A DNA stretch of 64,000 nt from Eubacterium sp. MSJ-21 (GTDB taxonomy: Bacteria; Bacillota; Clostridia; Lachnospirales; Lachnospiraceae). The notes under the pieces were generated by a model that made no database searches, was not told the origin of the DNA, and saw only the letters and a program-made list of their open reading frames with translations. Positions within the stretch are counted from its first letter, which is position 1; each line of letters opens with the position of its first letter. Of this stretch, positions 31,869 to 40,363 are shown in pieces. Position numbers and translations under genes: made by a program. Location of the stretch: positions 62,001-126,000 of the forward strand of contig NZ_JAHLPZ010000007.1 in the NCBI RefSeq assembly GCF_018918185.1, written 5' to 3'.

Positions 31869-32651
31869 ATGGTAAGAGGGTTGTACACGGCCTGGACCGG
31901 ACTTCGCAATGAAGAAAAGAGAATGGATGTTGTTACGAACAACATGGCGAATGCAGATACGACCGGCTTCAAAAAGGTAGATGTCACATCACAGTCATTT
32001 GACCGCCAGCTGGCAGTCAAGATTGATGATCCGACGATCGGACCGAACCTGAAGCAGGGAATTGGTGGCGTAAATCTCGGCGTGAAGATTGGCGAGACAT
32101 ATTATGATATGTCGCAGGGAAATTTCAGACAGACAGAAGACCAGTACAATTTTGCATTATCCGGCAGCGGATTTTTTACCATCAGCACAACAGACAAGAG
32201 TGGAACAACGACGACGCGCTACACGCGGGATGGCGATTTCACTGTAACCAGGGACGGTTATCTTGTGACAAAGGATGGCGATTATGTGCTGGCGGAAGGC
32301 GGTAATCGTATACAGATTCCGGATGCAAATCTGGTCAAGATCAGCGTAAATCAGATGGGAGAGATTTATTCCGGCAACAATTATGTTGCAAAGCTGCAGT
32401 TAGTTGACTTTCAGAGCTACGATGCATTATCCAGCTATGGTGAGAATATGTATGAGGCGGTGAATGGCGCCGTACAGACACAGGCGGACGTGACAGTCAA
32501 TCAGGGATATCTCGAAATGTCAAATGTCAATATGGTTACAGAGATGGTTGATATGATTGCGGTTACAAGAGCATATGAGACGAATCAGAAGATGGTTCAG
32601 ACAATCGATCAGACCTTGGACAAGGCAGTCAATGAAATTGGACGGTTATAG
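31869..32651 (+). CDS. flgF: Flagellar rod protein, FlgF/FlhO type
   Basis: The 260-residue protein has the N-terminal flagellar rod motif (LYTAWTGLRNEEKRMDVVTNN-like, ANADTTGFK) and the C-terminal helix (SNVNMVTEMVDMIAVTRAYETNQK) that close the D0 domain of rod and hook proteins. The middle holds FALSGSGFFTI, typical for the FlgE/F/G group. It starts 14 bases after mbl. Together with the next gene it would form the distal rod. Confidence 0.9.
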   Translation: MVRGLYTAWTGLRNEEKRMDVVTNNMANADTTGFKKVDVTSQSFDRQLAVKIDDPTIGPNLKQGIGGVNLGVKIGETYYDMSQGNFRQTEDQYNFALSGSGFFTISTTDKSGTTTTRYTRDGDFTVTRDGYLVTKDGDYVLAEGGNRIQIPDANLVKISVNQMGEIYSGNNYVAKLQLVDFQSYDALSSYGENMYEAVNGAVQTQADVTVNQGYLEMSNVNMVTEMVDMIAVTRAYETNQKMVQTIDQTLDKAVNEIGRL

Positions 32652-32677
32652 TGGAAGATGATAGGAGGTAGCAGCGT

Positions 32678-33508
32678 ATGATGCGATCACTTTGGACAGC
32701 AGCATCCGGTATGCGGGCGCAGCAGGTCAACGTAGATACAATTGCAAACAACGTAGCAAACATCAATACGATTGGTTATAAAACACAGCAAGCAAGCTTC
32801 AAGTCGTTGCTGTATCAGAATCTGCAGTCGACATCGACGAACAATGCAGGCGAGAACAAACCGGTAGCGGCAGAAGTAGGACTTGGCAGTCGTGTGGCGG
32901 CAATCACAAGTACTTTTACACAGGGAAATCTGACACATGTGGAGAATCCGTTTAGTGTAGCGCTGGAAGGGGATGGCTTCTTCCAGATTCGCACGGAGAG
33001 TGGGGAATTGCAGTATACAAGAGACGGCTCGTTTGAAATTTCACCGGTTGCAAATGGAAACATGCTTTGTACATCTGACGGAAATCCGGTTTTAGATGTA
33101 TATGGAAATGAAATTATACTGCCATCGAACCGTGTGGCAACAGACCTGGTAGTGAATGAGGATGGAACCCTGGCCTTTCCGGATGCAACGGGAAATCCTG
33201 CCGTGCTCACGGATGCAAACGGACGACCGGTCAAGTTCGGTATTTATCAGTTTAATAATCCGGCAGGTCTTTCCAAGGAAGGCAGCAACAATTATTCGGT
33301 AACAGCAGCAAGTGGTGCGGCAGTTGCGGAGAATGGAAATGCAGCAGTGAAGCAGACAAAGATACATCAGTATTATACCGAGGCATCAAATGTCGATGTT
33401 GCAAACGAGATGGTTAACCTGATTGTGGCACAGCGTGCATACGAAATGAATTCCAAGGCAATTCAGGCCTCCGATGAAATGATGCAACAGGCTAATGCGC
33501 TTCGTTAG
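32678..33508 (+). CDS. flgG: Flagellar distal rod protein FlgG/FlhP
   Basis: The 276-residue protein begins MMRSLWTAASGMRAQQ and has the NVANINTIGYK motif, the central VALEGDGFFQI segment, and the C-terminal EASNVDVANEMVNLIVAQRAYEMNSK helix (given in part). FlgG is the major distal rod subunit. It follows flgF by 26 bases with GGAGG before it. Naming versus FlgF rests on order and length. Confidence 0.9.
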   Translation: MMRSLWTAASGMRAQQVNVDTIANNVANINTIGYKTQQASFKSLLYQNLQSTSTNNAGENKPVAAEVGLGSRVAAITSTFTQGNLTHVENPFSVALEGDGFFQIRTESGELQYTRDGSFEISPVANGNMLCTSDGNPVLDVYGNEIILPSNRVATDLVVNEDGTLAFPDATGNPAVLTDANGRPVKFGIYQFNNPAGLSKEGSNNYSVTAASGAAVAENGNAAVKQTKIHQYYTEASNVDVANEMVNLIVAQRAYEMNSKAIQASDEMMQQANALR

Positions 33509-33527
33509 GTAGAGGAAAGGTGACCTT

Positions 33528-33932
33528 ATGGAAAACATCACAAACCTTACAAATCAAGATTATTCTTCCTACGTGACACACGCGCAGACGGGCAGCCTGA
33601 CCAATCAGATCAAGAAATCAACCTCCTCGGATGCAACTGATGAGGAGATGCTTGCAGCATGCAAGGAGTTTGAAGCATATCTGGTCGAGCAGGTGTATAA
33701 GCAGGTGCAATCCACAATCAAGTCCGATAGCGATGAGGATAGCAACCCATATGCAGATTATGCATATGACCTGCAGGCGCAGCAGTATGCAAAGCTGGTC
33801 AGTGATCAGGGTAAGCTTGGTCTGGCACAGCAGTTATACGAATCTATGAAGAAACAGAATGCGGCAATCACGCCGGAGGAGATGCATGAGCAGGAACAGG
33901 CTGTGGTGGCTACACAAACAGAAGGGGTATAA
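33528..33932 (+). CDS. FlgJ-like rod-binding protein (no muramidase domain)
   Basis: The 134-residue protein matches only the N-terminal rod-binding domain of FlgJ, with AACKEFEAYLVEQVYKQ and a QGKLGLAQQLYESMKKQ helix. The C-terminal peptidoglycan hydrolase of proteobacterial FlgJ is absent, as is usual in Gram-positives. It is in the operon 19 bases after flgG. It should be exported and cap or stabilise the rod. Confidence 0.85.
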   Translation: MENITNLTNQDYSSYVTHAQTGSLTNQIKKSTSSDATDEEMLAACKEFEAYLVEQVYKQVQSTIKSDSDEDSNPYADYAYDLQAQQYAKLVSDQGKLGLAQQLYESMKKQNAAITPEEMHEQEQAVVATQTEGV

Positions 33933-33951
33933 AATACAATAGGATTATGAC

Positions 33952-36300
33952 ATGATTAGAGAGGGCTACATAGAAAAAATCGTATATAAGAGCGACGAAA
34001 CGGGTTATTGTGTGATGTCCGTGGAAGGCGAAGAAGGAGAAGAGATCTTCGTTGGCACCCTGCCGGGGGCCGGTGAAGGTCTCTATGTAATTGCAGAAGG
34101 TGAATATGTGAATCATCCGCAGTACGATATCCAGTTTAAATTCTCCTCCTGTGAGATCCAGATGCCAAAGGATATACTTGGAATCGAGCGGTATTTAGGC
34201 TCAGGTATTATCAAGGGCATTGGTGCCGTTCTGGCGAAGAAGATCGTCAAGAAGTTCAAGGATGACACGCTGCGTATTATCGAGCAGGAACCGGAGCGGC
34301 TGGCGGAAATCAGCGGTATATCCAGTCGCAAAGCACAGGCAATTGCAACCTCGTATCTGGAGAAAAAGGAATTCCAGGAGGTGGCTATTTTTCTGGCGCA
34401 GTATGGAATCTCTGTCAATCTGGCAATTCGGATCTTCAATACATATGGGAATAAAGTCTATGATATTTTACATGGCAACCCATATAAACTGGCAGAGGAT
34501 ATCTCCGGTATTGGTTTCCGGATTGCGGATGATATCGCGAAACGCATGGGTATTGCGCAGGATTCGGAATTCCGTCTGCGGTCAGCAGTGCTATATGTAC
34601 TGAACATGGCAGGTGGTGAAGGGCATATGTATCTGCCGAAGCAGCTTCTACTTCGACGGTGTGTGGAACTGACACGTGATTCCGCGTCGGATGTTGAGGG
34701 AGTCTATGGTCAGTCGGCGCTTGGGTATGCAGAATATGCGGATGCAACAAGCGCAGAATCGGCGTACGAGCAGACGGTTTCTCTATTTGAACAACAGCTA
34801 ATGGAACTTCTGATTGCAGGCAAGATTATGATCAAACAGATCGATGAGGAGGATGTTGTTTATCTGGCATCCAATTATTATGTAGAGTTAAATTCTGCAA
34901 GGCTGCTCACAGATTTACAGCTTCGCTATGATATGGAACAGGAGGAGCTGGAACGTGAGATTCAGAAGATTGAGAAAGAAGAAAAACTGACATTGGATGA
35001 GTTGCAACGGGCTGCGGTGAAATCAGCAATTGAAGCCGGTGTAGCAGTTATCACAGGTGGTCCCGGAACCGGAAAGACGACGATTATCAATGTCATTATC
35101 AAATATTTTTCCAAGAAAGGTATGGAGATCAAGCTTTGCGCACCGACCGGGCGTGCAGCGAAGCGTATGACGGAATCGACCGGATGGCCGGCACAGACGA
35201 TTCACCGGCTGCTGGAGATCAGCGGTGCGATGGATGAGGATAGCAAAAATCAGGACGATCATGGAATGCATTTTGCGCGGAACGCAGACAATCCACTTGA
35301 ATGCGATGCGATCATTGTAGATGAGATGTCGATGGTTGATGCATATATATTTTATTCACTTGTACAGGCAGTGTCGTATGGAACAAGACTGATTTTTGTC
35401 GGGGATGTGAATCAGCTTCCGTCCGTAGGTGCCGGAAATGTGTTGAAGGATATTATCAACTCCGGATGCTTCCCGGTAACGACTTTGAACAAGATCTTCC
35501 GGCAGGAAGATGGCAGTGATATCGTGTTCAACGCGCATAAGATCCAGCGCGGCGAGCATCTGATCCTGACAAATAAGAGCAAGGACTTTTTCTTTATCCC
35601 ACAGCGGACAGCGCCGCAGATTATCGAGGAAGTACAGACGCTTACGATGAAGAACCTGCCGAATTATTATGGATTTTCGCCACAGGAAATCCAGATCCTG
35701 TGTCCGATGCGAAAATACGAGGTCGGCGTGGAGAATATGAACCAGAAACTGCAAAACCGTTTGAATCCGAAAGCGAAAGATAAGCCGGAGCATGTGCGTG
35801 GTGACGTGACCTTCCGGAAAGGCGACAAGGTCATGCAGATCAAAAACAATTACCAGCAGGAATGGAAGATCTACGGCGTTTCTAAGACCGGGACCGGAAA
35901 AGGCTATGTGTTGGATGAAGGCGTCGGCGTATTTAATGGCGATATGGGTGTGATCACAGACATCAGTGATTATGATGAGGAACTGACAATCCTGTTTGAT
36001 GACGGGCGTGAAAGTGTGTATAGCTACAAGGAACTGGATCAGATTGAGCACGCGTTTGCTGTGACAATCCACAAATCGCAGGGTAGTGAGTATCCGGCGG
36101 TCATCATTCCACTGCTTGGTGGAAACCGGAAGCTTATGAACCGGAATCTGATTTATACAGCGATTACACGTGCAAGACAGCTGGTTATCATCGTTGGTGA
36201 TGTGAATCTGGTAAACCAGATGATTGATAATTCAGAAGAACAGAAACGTTACACATCGCTGGCACTTCGGCTAGAGGAGTTAAATGAAAGTATGGAATAA
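33952..36300 (+). CDS. recD2: RecD2-type ATP-dependent DNA helicase
   Basis: The 782-residue superfamily 1B helicase moves 5' to 3' and acts in DNA repair and recombination. An N-terminal OB-like part and a helix-hairpin-helix region (GIKGIGAVLAKKIVKKF near 85) are followed by helicase motifs: Walker A GGPGTGKTT (about 369-377), Walker B VDEMSMVD, and late motifs GDVNQLPSVGAGNVL, FRQ, and HKSQGSEYPAVI with YTAITRAR. Length fits RecD2, and RecB/RecC partners are not seen. It follows the FlgJ-like gene by 19 bases and overlaps comF by 17, so it is embedded in a flagellar operon. Confidence 0.93.
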   Translation: MIREGYIEKIVYKSDETGYCVMSVEGEEGEEIFVGTLPGAGEGLYVIAEGEYVNHPQYDIQFKFSSCEIQMPKDILGIERYLGSGIIKGIGAVLAKKIVKKFKDDTLRIIEQEPERLAEISGISSRKAQAIATSYLEKKEFQEVAIFLAQYGISVNLAIRIFNTYGNKVYDILHGNPYKLAEDISGIGFRIADDIAKRMGIAQDSEFRLRSAVLYVLNMAGGEGHMYLPKQLLLRRCVELTRDSASDVEGVYGQSALGYAEYADATSAESAYEQTVSLFEQQLMELLIAGKIMIKQIDEEDVVYLASNYYVELNSARLLTDLQLRYDMEQEELEREIQKIEKEEKLTLDELQRAAVKSAIEAGVAVITGGPGTGKTTIINVIIKYFSKKGMEIKLCAPTGRAAKRMTESTGWPAQTIHRLLEISGAMDEDSKNQDDHGMHFARNADNPLECDAIIVDEMSMVDAYIFYSLVQAVSYGTRLIFVGDVNQLPSVGAGNVLKDIINSGCFPVTTLNKIFRQEDGSDIVFNAHKIQRGEHLILTNKSKDFFFIPQRTAPQIIEEVQTLTMKNLPNYYGFSPQEIQILCPMRKYEVGVENMNQKLQNRLNPKAKDKPEHVRGDVTFRKGDKVMQIKNNYQQEWKIYGVSKTGTGKGYVLDEGVGVFNGDMGVITDISDYDEELTILFDDGRESVYSYKELDQIEHAFAVTIHKSQGSEYPAVIIPLLGGNRKLMNRNLIYTAITRARQLVIIVGDVNLVNQMIDNSEEQKRYTSLALRLEELNESME

Positions 36301-36997
36301 GTTTGTGAATTGGATATATCCGCCGACCTGCCCGCTGTGCGGAGATGTGACAGGCAGGGAAATCGGGCAGGTGTGTGATGAATGCAGACCGGTGATCGAA
36401 TATCCGGCGCAGCCGGTTTGTATGCGGTGCGGATGTGAGATCGCAGATGCGGAAGCAGAGCTGTGTGAAGACTGTACAAGGCATGCACGTACATATATTC
36501 AAGGCTTTCCTGCAATGAAATATCAGTATCCGCTTGATGAGAGCCTGGCACGGTTTAAGTACCACAATCAGCGTGATTATGCTGCGTTTTATGCAGGACA
36601 GATCATAAAGCGCCATGGGCAGACATTGCAAAGTCTGGGAATTGATGTATTGATCCCGGTTCCAATTCATAAGCGGAAACTGGAAAAACGTGGTTACAAT
36701 CAGGCAGAACTTCTCGCCACCGCGCTTGGTAAGAAGCTGGATATACCGGTAGAACGGGAACTGCTTGCCCGCGTGGTGAATACGGAACCACAGAAAAGTC
36801 TGGACCCGGAACACCGGGAGCAAAATCTAAAAAAGGCTTTTCAATGCATAGAAAAAAGTGTAAGCTATAAGAAAGCTCTGCTGGTCGATGATATTTACAC
36901 GACTGGGGCAACGATTGAAGCGTGCACAAAGGGGCTTCACGCAGCAGGTATCCCGGATGTATACTATACGAGTGTGGCAATCGGAACCGGAAGATGA
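36284..36997 (+). CDS. comF: ComF family phosphoribosyltransferase-like protein
   Basis: The 237-residue protein has N-terminal zinc-finger cysteines (CPLCG, CDECR, CMRCGC, CEDC within residues 14-65) and a C-terminal phosphoribosyltransferase-type motif LLVDDIYTTGAT near residue 204. ComF homologues are tied to DNA uptake and recombination, and its place after recD2 fits DNA metabolism. It begins inside the recD2 gene (17-base overlap) with a GAGGAG ribosome site. In B. subtilis comF also leads into yvyF-flgM-flgN. Confidence 0.9.
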   Translation: MKVWNKFVNWIYPPTCPLCGDVTGREIGQVCDECRPVIEYPAQPVCMRCGCEIADAEAELCEDCTRHARTYIQGFPAMKYQYPLDESLARFKYHNQRDYAAFYAGQIIKRHGQTLQSLGIDVLIPVPIHKRKLEKRGYNQAELLATALGKKLDIPVERELLARVVNTEPQKSLDPEHREQNLKKAFQCIEKSVSYKKALLVDDIYTTGATIEACTKGLHAAGIPDVYYTSVAIGTGR

Positions 36998-37065
36998 GAA
37001 AGACATGGAGACTGTGTCAGCATAGATAAAAATAAGAAAGCATAACAGACTAGGGAGGAAAAAAC

Positions 37066-37461
37066 ATGGAACTGATGAATTGCAGAAACTGCAAGAAGCT
37101 GTTTAATTATATTACGGGTGAGAAACTATGCCCAGCGTGTAAGGAAAAGATGGAAGAAAAGTTTCAGGAAGTAAAGAAATATATCGAGGAGAATCCGCGC
37201 GAGAATATCAATCAGGTGGCAGAAGCGTGTGAAGTATCAATCAAACAGATCAAGTACTGGGTGCGGGAAGAGCGTTTGTCGTTTACGGAAGATTCTCTGG
37301 TTGGTCTGGAATGTGAGCGTTGCGGCAAGATGATTCACAGTGGCAGATTCTGTAAGGAGTGTGCAGGTGGGCTTGCCGATGCCATGACAAACGCTTACAG
37401 ACGGGAGCATCAGCAGACACTACGAAAAACAGCTTCGGGAAAGATGCGTTTTCTTGACTGA
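37066..37461 (+). CDS. yvyF: YvyF-type flagellar operon zinc protein
   Basis: The 131-residue protein has a CxxC..CxxC zinc ribbon at the start (CRNC, CPAC), a helix-turn-helix-like middle (INQVAEACEVSIKQIKYWVREERL), and a second zinc set CERCG..CKEC. This is the TIGR03826/YvyF pattern found before flgM in Firmicutes. GGGAGG precedes ATG 37066. It is likely a small regulator or adaptor in the flagellar pathway; its molecular job is not settled. Confidence 0.85.
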   Translation: MELMNCRNCKKLFNYITGEKLCPACKEKMEEKFQEVKKYIEENPRENINQVAEACEVSIKQIKYWVREERLSFTEDSLVGLECERCGKMIHSGRFCKECAGGLADAMTNAYRREHQQTLRKTASGKMRFLD

Positions 37462-37505
37462 TTTTGCAGATGGAAATTGATTAAAATAAATATGCATGAC
37501 GAAGA

Positions 37506-37545
37506 AAGGACATATGCACAATGATTGTGTATGTGTCTTTTTTGA
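37506..37545 (+). terminator. Intrinsic terminator after yvyF
   Basis: GGACATATGCACA pairs with TGTGTATGTGTCT (with G-U pairs) around a 5-base loop and is followed by TTTTTT. It separates yvyF from the sigma-28-type promoter of flgM. Confidence 0.7.
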
Positions 37546-37555
37546 ATAAAAAGGG

Positions 37556-37583
37556 TTATGATACAGAGAAAACTTCCGATAAT
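37556..37583 (+). promoter_or_regulatory. Sigma-28-type promoter of flgM operon
   Basis: TTATG (37556-37560) and CCGATAAT (37576-37583) have the same spacing (20 bases from the first T to CCGATA) as TTAAG/CCGATATA before hag. Consensus is TAAA-N15-GCCGATAA. It lies after the yvyF terminator and 68 bases before flgM. Confidence 0.6.
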
Positions 37584-37650
37584 CTTATTGAAGAATCGTG
37601 ATAGCAGGCAACTGTGAAGCACGAAGTACCGGAAAAAGGAGGGAAAGACA

Positions 37651-37938
37651 ATGAGGATAGGAACCTATAATATGATCAGTCAGATCTATGGCAACACAGG
37701 TACCAAAAAGACGAAGGCATCCGGAGCAACCGGGTCAGGAAGCTTTCTCGATCAGGTATCTTTCTCAAGTATGGGAAAAGATATGCAGACAGCAAAGACA
37801 GCACTTGGCAATACCCCTGATGTCAGAGAGTCTAAGATCCAGGATTTGAAGCGCCGGGTTGACAACGGCACATACGATGTGAGTGTGGATGATTTTGCAC
37901 AGAAGCTACTGGACAGTTACAACAAGACAAATATCTAA
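37651..37938 (+). CDS. flgM: Anti-sigma-28 factor FlgM
   Basis: The 95-residue protein has the FlgM C-terminal signature VRESKIQDLKRRVDNGTYDV and DDFAQKLLDSY, which binds sigma-28 (FliA/SigD). It would be exported once the hook is complete. GGAGGG precedes ATG 37651. Flanking genes flgN and flgK confirm identity. It is expressed from a promoter of the class it inhibits, giving feedback. Confidence 0.93.
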   Translation: MRIGTYNMISQIYGNTGTKKTKASGATGSGSFLDQVSFSSMGKDMQTAKTALGNTPDVRESKIQDLKRRVDNGTYDVSVDDFAQKLLDSYNKTNI

Positions 37939-37951
37939 ATGAGGAACCGGT

Positions 37952-38479
37952 ATGGCAAGTATAATTGAGAATCTGATTACGGAATTAAATGATGAGTATG
38001 CGTTGTATGAGCAGCTCCTGCAGGTATCGATGGAGAAGACGGGGGCGATTGTATCGAACAATCTCGACCGTCTGTCTGAGACAACAGAGAAGGAACAGCG
38101 GCTGGCAGATGCGCTTGCAAGTGTGGAGCACAGACGGCGTGAGACAATGACGAATGTTGCGAACATCTTAGGCAAACGGCCGGAGGAGGTCAAGGTGATG
38201 GACGTTGTTACATTTCTGGAAGGACAGCCGGAATTTCATGATCCGCTGCTTGTGATCAATGAAAAACTGGCGAAGCTTGCACGGAGGGTGCGGGAAGTAA
38301 ACGGACATAACCAGAATCTGATTCAGGATGCACTTGAAATGATCGAGTATAACATCAATCTGATGCAGAATCTGAACCGGGCGCCGGAGACGGCAGAGTA
38401 TTCGAAGGAGATGTTCAAGGGTAACGCTGCATATGCAGGCGGCGCTGATGCACCGGGAAGATTTGATGTACAAAATTAA
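37952..38479 (+). CDS. flgN: FlgN-type export chaperone
   Basis: The 175-residue helical protein has the FlgN-like form: long coiled helices with IIENLITELNDEYALYEQLL at the start and LNRNLIQDALEMIEYNINLMQNL-like heptads (shortened) near residue 130. FlgN (YvyG) is the chaperone of hook-associated proteins FlgK and FlgL, which follow directly. The tail is Ala/Gly-rich and less conserved. AGGAACC lies before the ATG. Confidence 0.85.
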   Translation: MASIIENLITELNDEYALYEQLLQVSMEKTGAIVSNNLDRLSETTEKEQRLADALASVEHRRRETMTNVANILGKRPEEVKVMDVVTFLEGQPEFHDPLLVINEKLAKLARRVREVNGHNQNLIQDALEMIEYNINLMQNLNRAPETAEYSKEMFKGNAAYAGGADAPGRFDVQN

Positions 38480-38506
38480 AGTGAATGGGAATAAGGGAGT
38501 ATATGT

Positions 38507-40324
38507 ATGGCAGGAACGATGGGACGGTTGACGGTTGGCGTAACAGGACTTCAGACAAGTCAATATGCGTTAAATGCAACCGCACATAATTTAATAAACA
38601 CACAGACTGAGGGCTATACCAGACAGCAGGTACTCCTGACAGACCAGTCATATAACAGAGTCGCAACGGACTCATATTATATCAATAACGTAGGTATGGG
38701 AGTTGTAACGGCGCAGATCCGACAGGTGCGCGACCAGTTTGCAGATGATACCTACCGCACAGAGAGCGGGCGTATGAGCTACTACAAAGCGCAGTATGAA
38801 ACCGTCTCAGAGATAGAGAATTATTTCGGTGAGCTAGAGGGTAAGGATTTTAACACGACGTTAAACGATATGTGGACATCCATGCAGGAGCTGCAGAAGG
38901 AGTCGAACAGTATCGTAACGCGGAGCTCCTTTATCTCCAATGCACTCACCCTGATCGATCGTGTGCAGACGATACGTTCCAGTCTGATCGAGTATCAGCG
39001 GAATCTGAACACGGAGATCAAGGATCAGGTCAAGACAATCAATGACCTGGCATCCAGCATTTATGAACTTAACCAGCAGATTCGTGCGGTTGAGGCAGGA
39101 AATGTGGAAAAAGCAAACGATTTAAAGGATAAACGGAACCAGGCGCTTGATCAGCTCTCGTCTATTGTAAATACCGAGATCGTAAACAATACAGACGGTA
39201 CAGTAGAGGTATATCTGGAGGGACATACACTGGTTACCCTCGGAAGAACCTACAAACTGACGACACAGAAGGTGTGTGAGAATGAGAAATATCAGCAAAA
39301 TTATGGATTCACAGGTTCTTCGACAGACTTCCTGATGCCGGTATGGGAGCAGGATGGCGATCCTTTGTTTAATATAAACCGGGTACCGACCGCGGACAGT
39401 AACAGCGATATCGGTTCCCTGAATGGTCTTATGATGTCGCGGGGTTATTTTATCAGTAACTACACGGACGTACCGACAAAGCCGACGAAACCGCTGGAGA
39501 AAGATTTTGCCAACAATGCGGATTATCAGACGGCGATGGCACAGTACGAGCAGGACGTCAAAGATTATGTAAAAGATCTGGAATATTTTAATACGTATGT
39601 GGAACCATACACGATTACGAATCTGGAGGCGCAGTTTGATGTGCTGATTCATGCGATGGTGACACAGATTAACGATACATTATGTCCGAACAAAACCGTG
39701 ACGCTGGCAGATGGTTCTACCGTAAAGGTGTTGGACGAGGATACTGCAGGTATCGGCATGGGTGCTGGCAATGAATATCCGGGCACCGAGTTGTTTACGA
39801 GAAACAGCGTGGAGCGGTACACAGAGCGTACACTGACACTGGCAGATGGAACGACACAGACGTTCAAGGTATATAACGAAGAAAATCCGGACGATTTCTA
39901 TTCGCTTTATACGATCGGAAACCTGAAGGTGAACGAGAAGCTGTTACAGAATCCGTCCCTGCTTCCACTTTCCCGTGTATCGGGCGAGGAGGCACAGACG
40001 ATTGCGGATGAACTGCTGGCACGGTGGAACGATAAGTTCGCAACGGTCAGCCCGAATTCACTGGTACAGTGCAATTACAAAGATTATTACAGCGGTATGA
40101 TGGACGATCTGTCAGACCGCGGATATACATACAAATCCATGATGGAAACCGGACAGCAGGCAGTGTCTGATGCTGAGAATACGAGACAGCAGCTGCTTGG
40201 TGTATCCTCCGACGAGGAGTTATCCAGCATGATCAAATTCCAGCACGCATACAATGCATCTTCCCGCTATATCAATACCGTATCCGAGATGATTGCATAT
40301 CTGATCGAGAAGCTGGGAGCATAA
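38507..40324 (+). CDS. flgK: Flagellar hook-associated protein 1, copy 1
   Basis: The 605-residue protein joins hook and filament. The N-terminal rod motif (VTGLQTSQYALNATAHNL, NTQTEGYTRQ) and C-terminal helix (ELSSMIKFQHAYNASSRYINTVSEM shortened) are those of FlgK. The middle 400 residues form the coiled-coil and beta domains. A second FlgK gene lies 39 bases downstream. It should be exported with help from FlgN. Confidence 0.9.
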   Translation: MAGTMGRLTVGVTGLQTSQYALNATAHNLINTQTEGYTRQQVLLTDQSYNRVATDSYYINNVGMGVVTAQIRQVRDQFADDTYRTESGRMSYYKAQYETVSEIENYFGELEGKDFNTTLNDMWTSMQELQKESNSIVTRSSFISNALTLIDRVQTIRSSLIEYQRNLNTEIKDQVKTINDLASSIYELNQQIRAVEAGNVEKANDLKDKRNQALDQLSSIVNTEIVNNTDGTVEVYLEGHTLVTLGRTYKLTTQKVCENEKYQQNYGFTGSSTDFLMPVWEQDGDPLFNINRVPTADSNSDIGSLNGLMMSRGYFISNYTDVPTKPTKPLEKDFANNADYQTAMAQYEQDVKDYVKDLEYFNTYVEPYTITNLEAQFDVLIHAMVTQINDTLCPNKTVTLADGSTVKVLDEDTAGIGMGAGNEYPGTELFTRNSVERYTERTLTLADGTTQTFKVYNEENPDDFYSLYTIGNLKVNEKLLQNPSLLPLSRVSGEEAQTIADELLARWNDKFATVSPNSLVQCNYKDYYSGMMDDLSDRGYTYKSMMETGQQAVSDAENTRQQLLGVSSDEELSSMIKFQHAYNASSRYINTVSEMIAYLIEKLGA

Positions 40325-40363
40325 CAATAAAAAGATAACGCATTTGACAAAGGAGTGGAAGCG

